A stretch of 64,000 nucleotides of DNA from Rickettsiales bacterium Ac37b (GCA_000746585.2 CP009217.2:558001-622000), one strand, 5' to 3'. Shown: positions 1-9,924, counted from the stretch's first letter. The notes: a model not told the origin generated them from the sequence alone. Translations and numbers: made by a program.

Positions 1-1204
1 CATGCCTACCCTCACGATCAAATAATACTTCTGTTATTGTGCCTATAGAACTACGATTAAATTCTTCTTGCTGCTTATTAGTAAGTGCCTGCAATTTAGC
101 TAATCTTTCTGATTTTATTTCTTCTGGTACTTGATTGCTTAACTGTGCAGCTGGCGTACCTGGGCGTGGACTATATTTAAACGAGTAACAGCTAGCGTAA
201 TTTACTTCTTCAATTAATTCAAGAGTTTGCTGAAAATCCTCGTCAGTTTCCCCTGGATATCCCACTATAAAATCTGATGATATACGAATGTCTTTCCGAT
301 ATAATCTCAATCTCCTAATAATATTAAGATAATATTCAACACTGTGTTTCCTATTCATAGCAGAAAGCATTCTGTCTGAGCCAGATTGAATAGGTAAATG
401 AAGGAATGGCATTAATTTTTCTTCATTTGCATGAGCATCAAATAAGCTATCATGCATACTACGGGGATGAGAAGTTGTATAACGTATTCGTTTTAAACCA
501 TCTATTTTAGCTAAAATTTTAATTAACTGGCCTAAGTCACTTTCTTCATTATTTATGCCTACACCATTATAGGCATTTACATTTTGTCCTAATAAAGTAA
601 TTTCTAGCGCTCCTTGCTCTACTAATTTTACAGCTTCTCTAAAAATAGCAGATACGGGACGCGAAAATTCTGCTCCTCTGGTGTAAGGCACCACACAAAA
701 TTTGCAGAATTCATTACAACCTTCTTGTATGGTAAGAAACGCAGATATTCCTTGTGAACCAGACTCTTCAGACAGAGTATCAAACTTGGAAATTTCAGGA
801 AAGTCTAAATTTAACAACCATTTTTTCTGATGAGCAACACCTCTAAGTAATTGAGGTAAGGTATGATAAGATTGTGGCCCTACGACTATATCAACATATG
901 GTGCCCTTGAAAAAATCTCTTCACCTTCAGCCTGACCTACACATCCTGCTACACAAATTACTAAATGTTCATCTAATTTTTGCTTAGCATTTTTTACTGC
1001 TCTGATTCGTCCTAATTCAGAGTAAAGCTTTTCTGATGCTTTCTCTCGGATATGACAAGTATTTAAAATTACCATATCTGCATCTTCCATAGATTCTACT
1101 GTCAAAAAACCTAAAGGTTTCAGCAAATCTACCATTTTTGCCGAATCATAAACATTCATTTGACATCCATAAGTTTTTATATAGAGTTTTTTATTTTCAA
1201 TCAT
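1..1204 (-). CDS. miaB: tRNA-2-methylthio-N6-dimethylallyladenosine synthase MiaB (3' end outside window)
   Basis: Radical-SAM methylthiotransferase that adds the 2-methylthio group to isopentenyl-adenosine 37 of tRNAs reading UNN codons. My translation of the minus strand gives the N-terminal UPF0004 domain ([11 protein letters not shown], then NTCHIREKA and VAGCVGQ, the three Cys of the auxiliary cluster) followed by the radical-SAM triad in [16 protein letters not shown] and later [12 protein letters not shown]. The frame is open to the window edge, so the C-terminal TRAM domain is missing here. I chose the ATG at 1204 because GGAA lies about 7 nt before it; an in-frame ATG at 1216 would add four residues and has no clear ribosome site. 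The family call is secure. Confidence 0.95.
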   Translation of the reverse strand, partial: MIENKKLYIKTYGCQMNVYDSAKMVDLLKPLGFLTVESMEDADMVILNTCHIREKASEKLYSELGRIRAVKNAKQKLDEHLVICVAGCVGQAEGEEIFSRAPYVDIVVGPQSYHTLPQLLRGVAHQKKWLLNLDFPEISKFDTLSEESGSQGISAFLTIQEGCNEFCKFCVVPYTRGAEFSRPVSAIFREAVKLVEQGALEITLLGQNVNAYNGVGINNEESDLGQLIKILAKIDGLKRIRYTTSHPRSMHDSLFDAHANEEKLMPFLHLPIQSGSDRMLSAMNRKHSVEYYLNIIRRLRLYRKDIRISSDFIVGYPGETDEDFQQTLELIEEVNYASCYSFKYSPRPGTPAAQLSNQVPEEIKSERLAKLQALTNKQQEEFNRSSIGTITEVLFDREGRH

Positions 1205-1315
1205 GAATGTTTCCATTATTTATTTATTTCTTTATAAGTCTTGACAAATTATATTATTGATAAGCATGATTTATAATTTACGAAGATTTGTTTTAAGCAA
1301 ATACCTACCTTATAT

Positions 1316-1723
1316 TTATTCTTTCAAAGGTATACCATATAATTCTAATCTGTCATCGATTAATTCATATCCTAATTGATGCGCAATCTTTTGCTTAAGT
1401 TTTTCAATTTCTTCACTCTTAAATTCTATTACTTTACCAGTTTTTAGATCTATTAAGTGATAATGCTTTTCCTCTCTAGCGCCTTCATAACGTGCACGAT
1501 TATCTTTAAAGTCATGTTTTTCAATAATTCCCATTTCTTCAAATAATCTCACCGTACGATACACCGTAGGTATACTAATATTAGGATCAATTTTTACAGC
1601 ACGATTATATAGTTCTTCTACATCTGGATGATCATCGGACTGTGAAATGACAGTTGCTACTACTCTGCGTTGCTCCGTCATTTTAATCCCTTTTGTAATA
1701 CATAGCTCTTCTATTTTAGACAC
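1316..1723 (-). CDS. Fur-family transcriptional regulator
   Basis: Small metal-responsive DNA-binding protein of 135 residues. The N-terminal winged helix is clear (KMTEQRRVVATVIS, DHPDVEELYNRA, SIPTVYRTVRLFEEMGIIEKHDF), followed by the short dimerisation and metal-binding domain (KHYHLIDLKTGKVIEF). The Cys pair that often holds structural zinc in Fur (CxxC near HHDHL) is absent; LKTGK replaces the usual Cys-Gly, so metal binding may be Irr-like. Initiation is at GTG, with AGG six nt upstream, which fits better than any later Met. It lies between gapR and miaB on the same strand. Which of Fur, Irr or another subgroup it belongs to cannot be settled by eye. Confidence 0.9.
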   Translation of the reverse strand: MSKIEELCITKGIKMTEQRRVVATVISQSDDHPDVEELYNRAVKIDPNISIPTVYRTVRLFEEMGIIEKHDFKDNRARYEGAREEKHYHLIDLKTGKVIEFKSEEIEKLKQKIAHQLGYELIDDRLELYGIPLKE

Positions 1724-1812
1724 CCAAAACCTACTATTTAAACCTATTATCCAATTTTAATTATATACTAATACATAATAACATAATAATAAACACATAA
1801 AACATATGATAG

Positions 1813-2061
1813 TTATAGCATACCTATAGCGCTTTTATACAATTCTAATAATTCCTCTTGTTCTTCACGATCTGCCTTAGCCATTTTACGTAGTTTGATT
1901 ATTTGACGTATGATTTTACTATCAAATCCTGAAGCCTTTGCTTCTGCGTACACATTTCTAATATCTTCCATAATATTAGTTTTATCTTCTTCAATTCTTT
2001 CAATTTTTTCTACAATTTGTTTCAAATGATTCGAAGAAATTGATTCCACATTATTCTCCAT
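1813..2061 (-). CDS. gapR: GapR nucleoid-associated protein (DUF2312)
   Basis: Alphaproteobacterial protein of about 82 residues that in Caulobacter clamps overtwisted DNA ahead of replication forks. Visible features are the N-terminal coiled coil (LKQIVEKIERIEEDKTNIMEDI) and the conserved stretch containing AEAKASGFDSKIIRQIIKLRK, the DUF2312 signature. I place the start at ATG 2061 rather than 2073: the upstream ATG itself lies in the sequence ATGAGGG, which supplies a GAGGG ribosome site six nt before 2061. Function in this organism is inferred from the family. Confidence 0.93.
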   Translation of the reverse strand: MENNVESISSNHLKQIVEKIERIEEDKTNIMEDIRNVYAEAKASGFDSKIIRQIIKLRKMAKADREEQEELLELYKSAIGML

Positions 2062-2283
2062 ATTTACCCTCACGTAATATTTATAGTAAATTAACCTAAA
2101 ATTGGCTTAGATTCTCTATAACAGTCAAGCAAAAACATACTTACTAATTACAAATAATATATAAAGCTAGAGTATTTTATTTAAACTATAGAAATTTAGA
2201 TGTATATTTTTACCTAACAAATTTTTTATAAGAAATATATAAAACAAATTTTATTAATTTGCTAGTACAAGCTTGAAAATAAT

Positions 2284-3006
2284 TTATAAAAAGTCATCTA
2301 ACAGTGTTCTTAACTTATTAGAAACATGAGTTAATTTATTAGCATCCGTAGCACGCAATACTATATTAGTAACCCATTTATTATCTGTATTAATAGGATA
2401 ACTCCCAATTTCCACGTCTGGATACATGTCTTGTATTGAAGATAATTTTTCAGCAATAATACTTTCTCCAACTATAACAGTAATTGTAGTAGATAAAATT
2501 TCTTTCCCATGCATGAGATCATCCTTAATCGCCTCAAACATAGCGTACATAATTTTTGGTATACCAGCCATGACATAAACATTTTCTATAATAAAACCTG
2601 GCGCCTTACTAATTACATTAGGAATTAAAGAAGCTCCTTCAGGAATATAGGCCATTTTTAATCTTGGTGGTGTTAACTCCCATTCATCATATATTTCTTT
2701 TAAATATACAAGAGCCTCTTCATTTAACTCTAATTCCACACCAAAAGCCTTTGCAATAGCTAAAGCCGTAATGTCATCATGTGTAGGACCTATACCTCCT
2801 GTAGTAAATATATAATTATATTTACTACGGATTTCATTTATATGACGTACAATTTCCTCATGTATATCTGGAATGATACGAACTTCCATAACCTTAATAC
2901 CTAATTTATTTAAGTGCACTGCCAGAAAGCTAGTATTGGCATCAATAGTGTTACCAGATAATATTTCATTGCCTATTATGATAATTGCTGCTGTAATATT
3001 TGTCAT
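2284..3006 (-). CDS. CinA/MoaB-fold molybdopterin-binding-like protein
   Basis: 240-residue protein with the MoaB/MogA fold found at the N terminus of CinA. The signature TTGGIGPTHDD is at residues 68-78, and GNEILSGNTIDANTSFLA opens the domain. The C-terminal amidase (PncC) domain of full CinA, needed for nicotinamide-nucleotide deamidation, is absent, so this is the short COG1058 form common in alphaproteobacteria. Rickettsiales usually lack molybdopterin synthesis, so a role in cofactor repair is more likely than molybdenum metabolism; that is inference. It is divergent from map across 79 bp. Confidence 0.88.
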   Translation of the reverse strand: MTNITAAIIIIGNEILSGNTIDANTSFLAVHLNKLGIKVMEVRIIPDIHEEIVRHINEIRSKYNYIFTTGGIGPTHDDITALAIAKAFGVELELNEEALVYLKEIYDEWELTPPRLKMAYIPEGASLIPNVISKAPGFIIENVYVMAGIPKIMYAMFEAIKDDLMHGKEILSTTITVIVGESIIAEKLSSIQDMYPDVEIGSYPINTDNKWVTNIVLRATDANKLTHVSNKLRTLLDDFL

Positions 3007-3085
3007 TATTGTAAATTATACTACCATTTATTATATTATGTATTATATTATATAGTAAATTATATAATAGAGGTATTATTGGTCA

Positions 3086-3877
3086 ATGGATAAAGATATT
3101 ACTATTCATAATCAGAGCGATTTTATATCAATGCGTAATGCTGGAAAGCTTGCCGCTGAAGTTTTAGATTATATTACTGAATTTGTAGTACCAGGAGTTA
3201 CTACTTTAGAATTGAATAATTTATGTCATAATAAGATAGTTGAAAACGGTGCGATACCAGCTCCCTTAAATTATAGAGGCTTTCCTAAATCAATATGCAC
3301 TTCTATCAACCATGTAATCTGTCATGGCATTCCTGATGAGAGGAAATTAATTGCAGGCGATATATTAAATATAGATATTACTGTTATATTAGACGGGTGG
3401 TATGGTGATACTAGCCGTATGTACTGGGTTGGAGAACCATCTATCAAAGCTCAGCGCCTTACACAAATCACTTATGATTCAATGATGTTGGGCATAGAAC
3501 AGGTAAAACCAGGAGCTACTCTTGGAGATATAGGATATGCCATACAAACTTATGCCGAAAAACATAATTACTCTGTAGTACGTGATTATTGTGGACATGG
3601 CATAGGACGTGTTTTTCATGGCTCACCAAATATTCTGCATTATGGCAAAAAGGGCAAGGGATTAGTACTGGAAGAGGGAATGTTTTTTACTATTGAGCCA
3701 ATGATCAATGCAGGTAAACCTGAGACAAAACTAAACAATCAGGATGGATGGACTGTGACAACGCGAGACAGATCTCTTTCTGCACAATTTGAACATACAC
3801 TTGGCGTCACTAAAGATGGTTATGAAATCTTTACTTTATCCCCAAAAGGTTTATATTGTCCTCCTTTCAAAGTATAA
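3086..3877 (+). CDS. map: methionine aminopeptidase, type I
   Basis: Removes the initiator Met from new proteins. All dinuclear-metal ligands of the family can be placed: D97 and D108 (in NIDITVILDGWYGDTSRMY), H171 (in CGHGIGRVFH), E204 (in FTIEPMINAG) and E236 (in AQFEHTLGVT), plus the substrate-side H80 in CHGIPDER. Length 263 is typical, and there is no N-terminal zinc-finger extension. radC follows 16 nt after the stop, so the two are probably co-transcribed. Confidence 0.97.
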   Translation: MDKDITIHNQSDFISMRNAGKLAAEVLDYITEFVVPGVTTLELNNLCHNKIVENGAIPAPLNYRGFPKSICTSINHVICHGIPDERKLIAGDILNIDITVILDGWYGDTSRMYWVGEPSIKAQRLTQITYDSMMLGIEQVKPGATLGDIGYAIQTYAEKHNYSVVRDYCGHGIGRVFHGSPNILHYGKKGKGLVLEEGMFFTIEPMINAGKPETKLNNQDGWTVTTRDRSLSAQFEHTLGVTKDGYEIFTLSPKGLYCPPFKV

Positions 3878-3893
3878 ATATATAACGTATGTT

Positions 3894-4583
3894 ATGTCTG
3901 ATATAGAATCTGTTCCTCATTATTATGGTCATAGAGAAAGATTAAAAAAACGCTTTTTATCTTCAAATAGTGGTGCCTTACCTGATTACGAAATTCTAGA
4001 ATTGCTACTTTGCCTAGCGAAACCACGCAGCGACCAAAAACCATTAGCTAAATCTCTGATCAATACTTATGGTAGTCTTGCCCAAGTGTTAACTGCTGAT
4101 CAAAATTCTTTATTAAATGTAAAGGGGATAGGTGCAAACGTTATTACAACTTTCAAACTTGTACAAGAAACAGCCATAAGATTAGTCAAAGAAGATATGA
4201 CAACCAGGCCTATATTGGAATCATGGAAAAATCTTTTAGATTACTGTAGAGCAACCATGGGACATATCAAGATCAAGCAATTTAGAGTATTATTCTTAGA
4301 TGTAAAAAATATGATTGTAGCTGATGAGTTACAAGAGCATGGCACAGTAAATCATATACAGATATATCCTAGAGAAATTCTTAAAAGGGCCCTCTCTTTA
4401 GGGGCATCATCATTAATACTCGTACATAACCATCCAAGCGGTAATATTAAACCCTCTAAAGAAGATATAGAGGTCACCAAACAATTATTACAAAGCGCAT
4501 TATTAATGGATATCACAATCCATGATCATGTTATTATTAGTAATAAGAATCATTATAGCTTTAAAGCAAACGGTTTATTATAA
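3894..4583 (+). CDS. radC: RadC/JAB-domain protein
   Basis: 229-residue RadC-family protein. An N-terminal helix-hairpin-helix region (LLNVKGIGANVITTFKL, about residues 73-90) is followed by an MPN/JAB domain with the metal motif HNHPSG at 178-183 and D191 downstream. The family's role is unresolved; it is linked to mobile DNA and repair only by association. The open frame extends back to 3789 inside map, but the ATG at 3894 gives the usual N terminus (MSDIESVPHYYGHRERLKKR) just after the map stop, so I use it. Confidence 0.93.
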   Translation: MSDIESVPHYYGHRERLKKRFLSSNSGALPDYEILELLLCLAKPRSDQKPLAKSLINTYGSLAQVLTADQNSLLNVKGIGANVITTFKLVQETAIRLVKEDMTTRPILESWKNLLDYCRATMGHIKIKQFRVLFLDVKNMIVADELQEHGTVNHIQIYPREILKRALSLGASSLILVHNHPSGNIKPSKEDIEVTKQLLQSALLMDITIHDHVIISNKNHYSFKANGLL

Positions 4584-4709
4584 ACTCATTATTATTTAGA
4601 GATATTAAGAGATATAATTACTTTACAACAACTCTTAGATTTTAGTAAAATCTTTACTTTTCAATAATATAATAAGTATTGTTGATAATACTTATGTAGT
4701 AAAGCAATT
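4584..4709 (+). promoter_or_regulatory. leader with inverted repeat ahead of the pentapeptide-repeat gene
   Basis: The spacer holds a perfect 9-bp inverted repeat, ATAAGTATT and AATACTTAT around a six-base loop, ending about 20 nt before the downstream ATG. No T run follows, so a terminator is unlikely. A leader hairpin or operator is possible but unproven. Confidence 0.3.
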
Positions 4710-7085
4710 ATGAAAATTATTGAATATACAGCTTCTTTTGAAGATTTACAAAACTATATGAATACACTACGCAGCGGTGTAAAAATTAGCTTTAATGAAT
4801 ATTTACAAGAAAATAGCGAATACAAAAATCAGGAAAAGGTATCAGTTAGGGCTAATTTAGGAAATATCAAATTTGATAAAGATCATACAATTGATCTAAC
4901 AGGCGCCGATTTATCTCATACTATTCTACAAGGTGTAGAGTTTAATGGCAAATATGTGTTATTAAGACAGGCAAATTTAACAGGATGTAATCTTGAAAGA
5001 AGTAGTTTTACTAATCATATCGATCTCACTGGTACTAATCTTGGAAATATTATACTCAAATCTGAAATTTTTAAAAAATGTAATCTGATTGATGCTATAT
5101 ATGACCCAACACAATCTAAAGTCGCTAAAATTAAAGTTACTAATCAGCAATTGGAACAATATATTACTCTTCGTAATAACGGCAAAGAAGTGGCTCAGGG
5201 AAGTTTAAATAATTATTTAGCTCATATACTAAGGCATTATTATCCTGAAGGAACAGTGCTTATAGCTGATTTTTCTCTAGATAACAATGAAAGAATTCTG
5301 GACGCAAGATTTAGCAACACAGATTTCAGTGGATCAATTTTTGAAAATTGTACATTTAAAGGAGAAATTGACAATATCATATTAAGAGATTGTTATTTTA
5401 CTCAAACTTTGTTTCAAAATTGTACTTTAAAGAGCCCGGATTTACGAGGCACTAATCTCAGTACTATAAATAACATCGGTAGTCAATTCACTTCGATAAT
5501 GGCAGAAGGAAAGGTTCAATTTATCAGTCCCAAACTTAGCGTAAGTGGAGATAATAAGGGTACTATAAATCAAGCAGTTAAGACTGGGGTATTATCACAA
5601 GAGATTAATCTCAAAACGCCTGAACATAATTTCACTATTAAAAGTCCTATATTTGACCCTAATTATATTAAAGGCTCTACTCATGAAGAAGCTGAGTCTA
5701 TAGCTGTTTATAAAAAATATGGTATTGAAGATGTAGAGAACTATGCCATATACTGTAGAAATTTATTACCACAGGATACTAAAGAACAAAAACTACCTAG
5801 TTTTAAATCATTCATTATTAAGACTCATAAAATTTCTGAAAAAGAGAGCCATTTTATTCCAGATTTATCAAACCTAGATCTTTCATATATGAACCTCTCA
5901 TTTACTAATTTTGATAGTTGTAATTTTGCTTATACGAAATTCAATGGCGCCAACTTAAGACATATAAGCCTAAATAATTGTAATTTATCGGGTACTGATT
6001 TTTCTAGTGTAAAACGTTTCTTCTTTCGAGAAGATAAAACTTATTTAAGCGATGCATCTTTAAAAAATTCTGACCTTACCGCAGCTAAACTAAATAATGT
6101 AGATGCTTCTGGCGCGCATTTTGACGATTCAATTGCAATAAATATAGAAGCTGAAGGTATCAATATAAAAGGCGCTAGCGCTCATAGAACAAACTTTGCA
6201 GGCGCATGGTTATCAAGCATTAAAGCTTCCAAACTACAAGCAAAAGGAATAAATCTTGCTTATACTTTTAGCAGAAATTCTCAGTATAATGGTGCTAATC
6301 TTGAGCAGAGTGATTTATCATATAGTGACTTTTCAGGCTCTGATTTTACCGAAGCAGAATTAAATTGTACATCTCTAATCGGTACAAGACTAAGAGAAGC
6401 AAACTTAACAAGAGCCAAGTTTAATAACGCTAGATTAAAAGCAGACATTAGCTATGCTACTATATATGAAACTAATTTAGAAAATGCAGATTTAGCAGGA
6501 CTTTTTTATGAAGAAGGTCAAGAACCTTATATAGAAAATACTGACTTTTCTAAAACTATATCTAGTGAAGAGCAATACACTTATAGTAATATACAATCCG
6601 AACAACTTCTGGCAAAAAAAGTGAAAAAAATCTACGATAGATATGCTATAGGACTAGTACTGGGTGCAATAGCCCTACCAATTGTAGTAATTGCTATCGC
6701 TAATATAGCCTTACCTACAGCACTTGCAGCCACAGTGATAGCTACAACTGCTGCAATTGCTGTACCGTTAGTATCTGTATTTTCAGCTGCTATCGCTATA
6801 GATAGACTAATGCATAATAAATTAGGGTTTAGTTTTGGCTTAACTAGTACGTTATCTGATATATTCGGAGCTGAAAAATTTGTTAAATATGCAACTAAAG
6901 ATTTAGAACAAGATATTAAGGTCAAAGAAGCAGAACTTCAGAACCATGATAAAGAGCTAAAAGAGCAAGAAAACATCGAAGCAAAGATTAAAAATAAGTC
7001 TTCTTCACAGGAGTTACACAAATGGCAAGACCATTTTACTCCGGAACACACTAAATCTCACAGTACTTTTAAAGATCATAACTAA
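4710..7085 (+). CDS. large pentapeptide-repeat protein with C-terminal membrane hairpin
   Basis: 791-residue protein of unknown function. Three blocks of pentapeptide repeats (A/N-[DN]-L-x-x pattern, e.g. ADLSHT, ANLTGC, TDFSGS, ADLAGL) should form right-handed quadrilateral beta helices, at about residues 50-130, 185-250 and 385-600. Each block follows a short related helical module: EDLQNYMNTLRSG near 11, QQLEQYITLRNNG near 146 and EDVENYAIYCRNL near 340. After the repeats, residues about 646-700 form one or two hydrophobic, Ala/Ile/Val-rich membrane segments, then a charged probable coiled coil (KDLEQDIKVKEAELQNHDKE). There is no signal peptide. A membrane-tethered, possibly secreted, scaffold is my inference; no enzymatic motif is visible. 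Confidence 0.85.
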   Translation: MKIIEYTASFEDLQNYMNTLRSGVKISFNEYLQENSEYKNQEKVSVRANLGNIKFDKDHTIDLTGADLSHTILQGVEFNGKYVLLRQANLTGCNLERSSFTNHIDLTGTNLGNIILKSEIFKKCNLIDAIYDPTQSKVAKIKVTNQQLEQYITLRNNGKEVAQGSLNNYLAHILRHYYPEGTVLIADFSLDNNERILDARFSNTDFSGSIFENCTFKGEIDNIILRDCYFTQTLFQNCTLKSPDLRGTNLSTINNIGSQFTSIMAEGKVQFISPKLSVSGDNKGTINQAVKTGVLSQEINLKTPEHNFTIKSPIFDPNYIKGSTHEEAESIAVYKKYGIEDVENYAIYCRNLLPQDTKEQKLPSFKSFIIKTHKISEKESHFIPDLSNLDLSYMNLSFTNFDSCNFAYTKFNGANLRHISLNNCNLSGTDFSSVKRFFFREDKTYLSDASLKNSDLTAAKLNNVDASGAHFDDSIAINIEAEGINIKGASAHRTNFAGAWLSSIKASKLQAKGINLAYTFSRNSQYNGANLEQSDLSYSDFSGSDFTEAELNCTSLIGTRLREANLTRAKFNNARLKADISYATIYETNLENADLAGLFYEEGQEPYIENTDFSKTISSEEQYTYSNIQSEQLLAKKVKKIYDRYAIGLVLGAIALPIVVIAIANIALPTALAATVIATTAAIAVPLVSVFSAAIAIDRLMHNKLGFSFGLTSTLSDIFGAEKFVKYATKDLEQDIKVKEAELQNHDKELKEQENIEAKIKNKSSSQELHKWQDHFTPEHTKSHSTFKDHN

Positions 7086-7200
7086 ATAATGTTGATATTA
7101 TCTATAAATGTGCATTAATATAAAATTCACAAACTTTATTAAGAATTTTAGTTTACTTAATGTATTTTATTGTTTATTACTATAAAAAATCGATTTTATT

Positions 7201-7287
7201 GCCCCTGTGGTGGAATTGGTAGACGCGGTAGACTCAAAATCTTCTGCCCGCAAGGGCGTGCTGGTTCAAGTCCGGCCAGGGGCACCA
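7201..7287 (+). tRNA. tRNA-Leu (anticodon CAA)
   Basis: Cloverleaf built by hand. The acceptor stem pairs GCCCCTG with CAGGGGC, followed by discriminator A and an encoded CCA. The D-loop has TTGGTAGACGC; the anticodon loop CTCAAAA gives CAA. The long class II variable arm is GCCC-GCAA-GGGC, and the T arm is GCTGG-TTCAAGT-CCGGC. The anticodon stem GTAGA/TCTTC has one T:T mismatch. Confidence 0.95.
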
Positions 7288-7777
7288 TTATTAATTCTTT
7301 ATTAAAGCCTTTCTTACATACCAAAAAAATAAAACTACCTCCATTCTCTACCTATTTTCAACTTTTTCAAGTAAATTAATTAATTTTTAAATTTACACTG
7401 CATTTCAGAAAAACATAAGCAAGGCAATGCATAGTACTAAGTGTGCAAGGCGCAAGTAGTACAAATAAGTACATAAGCTTTGATACAACTTCATAATATT
7501 TAAATTGCCTTGACTATATAAATTATTATATTGATATATGGCTTAATCAATGATATAGTACTTATCTCTTGTAAATATACAGTATCTGCTATTATTAAAG
7601 GATTTACTTGTAATGCATATTTTTATTAAAATATTACCTATGTCTCTTTGTTGTAGAGTCCTCACTTATCTTGCATAGCTCATACATACTGTTTGCAATT
7701 TCCTAATTCTTGTAATTGTTCTACTTAATCTGCTGCACACAGTACCCTAAGGTAATTATTTTTTATATGGTAAAGAA
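7288..7777. repeat. gene-free stretch holding a dispersed palindromic element
   Basis: No convincing gene in 490 bp. About 7405-7520 holds a repeat-like block with GTAGTACAAATAAGTAC and flanks ATTTAAATTGCCTTGACTATATA; related wording recurs near 28715-28810 and 15702-15802. The remainder is AT-rich with stops in all frames. Confidence 0.45.
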
Positions 7778-8995
7778 ATGCATCTTTGGATTCAAAATTT
7801 AATAGGAATTTTAGTTGGTGTTTTACTTGGAACAACACTAGCACAATTTTCATTTTTCTTTAAAAATGCTGGTACACTATTCATTGATCTATTAAAAATG
7901 ATTGCCAGTCCTCTAGTTTTCTGCTTATTAGTTATTGCTGCTAATGAAATAAATGCCTACAAACACTTAAAATTTCAAATATTGAAAGCATCTACTTTAT
8001 TAATAGGTATAACCCTTTTTATTGTTTTGCTATCTATCATAATATCTCTTTCATTATTACCACAAATTAGCACTTATGTTGCTATAGATGTGACATACCA
8101 AAACAAACCCAATATGCCATTTATACAATTATTACCAACTAATTTTATTTTACCATTTATACAACACAATATGCAGCAGATAGTTATATTAGCTTTATTT
8201 GTTGGTTATACCATTAGCAAACTTAGTCACTATAGCAAAGAACTTATCACCACCTTTAAATATGCAACATCTTTATTTTCAGAAATGATGAATATAATAA
8301 TCAAGTTAACACCTTACGGTATCTCGATGTTAACCGCTACTATTTTCAGCTCACATGCAACTCTACACCAAATATATATTGTAAGAGATTTATTAATTAT
8401 CTTATTAATATTATTTGTACTACAATATCTACTTTTTGCACCCATTTTAGGATTAATTCTTAAAACCTTTCCCCTACCTTTTTATAAAAAAAGCCTTGAA
8501 TATCAGATTATGGCCTTTTCCACAGGTAGCAGTAAAGCAGTCTTACCTATTACTATGAAAATAGCACAAGAAAAATTAGGCATTTCTTCAAAATATGCGC
8601 AATTATTTCTACCGCTTGCTTCTTCCCTTAACATGATAGGACTTGCAATATATATTGTTACAATTGTATTATTTATTGCACAATTACATAATATTACTTT
8701 TGATATTAAGGCATATATTATTTTAATAAGCATTGCTATTTTTATACCCATTGGAACCGCAGGTATACCAAGTGGTGCTTTATCCATTCTCCCAATAGTT
8801 CTATCTACCCTTAACTTACCTATGGATGAAATGTTTATACTTATTGCTATTGATCCGATCATAAATCTTTTCCGTACCACCTTAAACATCACTGGAGATG
8901 TAGTAATAGTACTTTTATTAGATAAATTAAATCATAGTTTTAATTATAATATTTATCAGGAGAGCATAAATGAAAAAATTATACATAATTCATGA
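7778..8995 (+). CDS. dicarboxylate/amino acid:cation symporter (SLC1/DAACS family), variant site
   Basis: 405-residue inner-membrane transporter of the GltP/GltPh fold. The hairpin-1 serine motif STGSSKAVLP is at 248-257, the TM7 motif near 285 and the hairpin-2 region AGIPSGALSILP. Two canonical motifs are changed: NMDGT reads NMIGL (residues 285-289), losing an Asp that helps bind Na+, and TM8 reads D359-PIIN363-LFR366-TTLN370-ITGD374, where the Asp equivalent to GltPh D394, which contacts the substrate amino group, is Asn. The Arg that reads the side-chain carboxylate is kept. Substrate and coupling ion are therefore uncertain. It overlaps the downstream ATP-grasp gene by 26 nt. Confidence 0.88.
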   Translation: MHLWIQNLIGILVGVLLGTTLAQFSFFFKNAGTLFIDLLKMIASPLVFCLLVIAANEINAYKHLKFQILKASTLLIGITLFIVLLSIIISLSLLPQISTYVAIDVTYQNKPNMPFIQLLPTNFILPFIQHNMQQIVILALFVGYTISKLSHYSKELITTFKYATSLFSEMMNIIIKLTPYGISMLTATIFSSHATLHQIYIVRDLLIILLILFVLQYLLFAPILGLILKTFPLPFYKKSLEYQIMAFSTGSSKAVLPITMKIAQEKLGISSKYAQLFLPLASSLNMIGLAIYIVTIVLFIAQLHNITFDIKAYIILISIAIFIPIGTAGIPSGALSILPIVLSTLNLPMDEMFILIAIDPIINLFRTTLNITGDVVIVLLLDKLNHSFNYNIYQESINEKIIHNS

Positions 8996-9896
8996 AAACA
9001 ATGATTGGATGGTGCCCATAAGAGAAGCTTTAAGTAAAGTCTCCACTCCCTTTGAAGAGTGGAATTTATCGGATAGTGGACTAATTGATCTAACAAAAAT
9101 ACCACCACAGGAGGTATTTTTTAATAGAATGAGTCCCTCGGCGTATAAACGCGGTTATCATAATTCCGTTTTTTATACTTTATCCTTACTCACTTGGCTA
9201 GAAAGATATAATTTACCAGTAATAAATGGTACTCAAGCTATGCACCTTGAAGTTAGCAAAATAGCACAATTCAATGCGCTTAATAAGGCTGGACTGAAAA
9301 CTCCTAAGACCATGGCAGCTTTCAGTAAAGAAGATATTATAAAGGCTACTAAGCTTATGCCCTATCCTCTCATACTTAAACATAATTGGGGAGGGAAAGG
9401 TATAGGAGTATATTTATTTCATGACCATACCAATTTGCTTAATTATATACATGGTAATAGTTATGAAACACCCTTTGATGGTATAACATTAGTTCAAGAA
9501 TTTATTGAATCTAATACACCTCATATTATTAGGACAGAATTTATTGGTGGAGAATTTATATATGCTCTGCAAGTTAATACTAAAATGGGATATAATTTAT
9601 GCCCAGCTAATTCTTGTTCGTTAGAAAATAGCTTCTGCCCTGCTGTATCTGATGCGGGAGAAAGCAAATTTAAGATATTACAGGATTTTTCTCATCCAAT
9701 TCTTGCTCGATACAAAGAGTTTTTACTTGCAAATAATATTGAAATTGCTGGTATAGAATTCATTACGGCGCCTAATGGAGAACTTTATACATATGATATA
9801 AACGCTAATACTAATTACAATACCCAAGCAGAACAAGAGGCTGGAATTTCAGCAACTAATAAATTAGCAACATTTTTATTAAATAAATTATGTTGA
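8970..9896 (+). CDS. RimK-like ATP-grasp ligase
   Basis: 308-residue ATP-grasp protein of the glutamate-ligase type. A lid and phosphate loop (LILKHNWGGKGIGVYLF, about residues 133-149) and the metal-binding end (ELYTYDINANTNYN) are clear. The family joins a carboxylate to an amine using ATP; the substrates here are unknown. The start overlaps the transporter gene, and GGAGA lies about seven nt before this ATG, so translation is probably coupled. I infer that transporter and ligase act on the same metabolite. The gene ends in TGA. A MITE-like repeat follows. Confidence 0.8.
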   Translation: MKKLYIIHENNDWMVPIREALSKVSTPFEEWNLSDSGLIDLTKIPPQEVFFNRMSPSAYKRGYHNSVFYTLSLLTWLERYNLPVINGTQAMHLEVSKIAQFNALNKAGLKTPKTMAAFSKEDIIKATKLMPYPLILKHNWGGKGIGVYLFHDHTNLLNYIHGNSYETPFDGITLVQEFIESNTPHIIRTEFIGGEFIYALQVNTKMGYNLCPANSCSLENSFCPAVSDAGESKFKILQDFSHPILARYKEFLLANNIEIAGIEFITAPNGELYTYDINANTNYNTQAEQEAGISATNKLATFLLNKLC

Positions 9897-9924
9897 AATA
9901 TTATAGATACATTACTTTAACATA

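Noticed and set aside
7170-7379. 69-codon plus-strand frame
   Set aside because: It runs through the tRNA-Leu gene; its sequence is explained by the tRNA.
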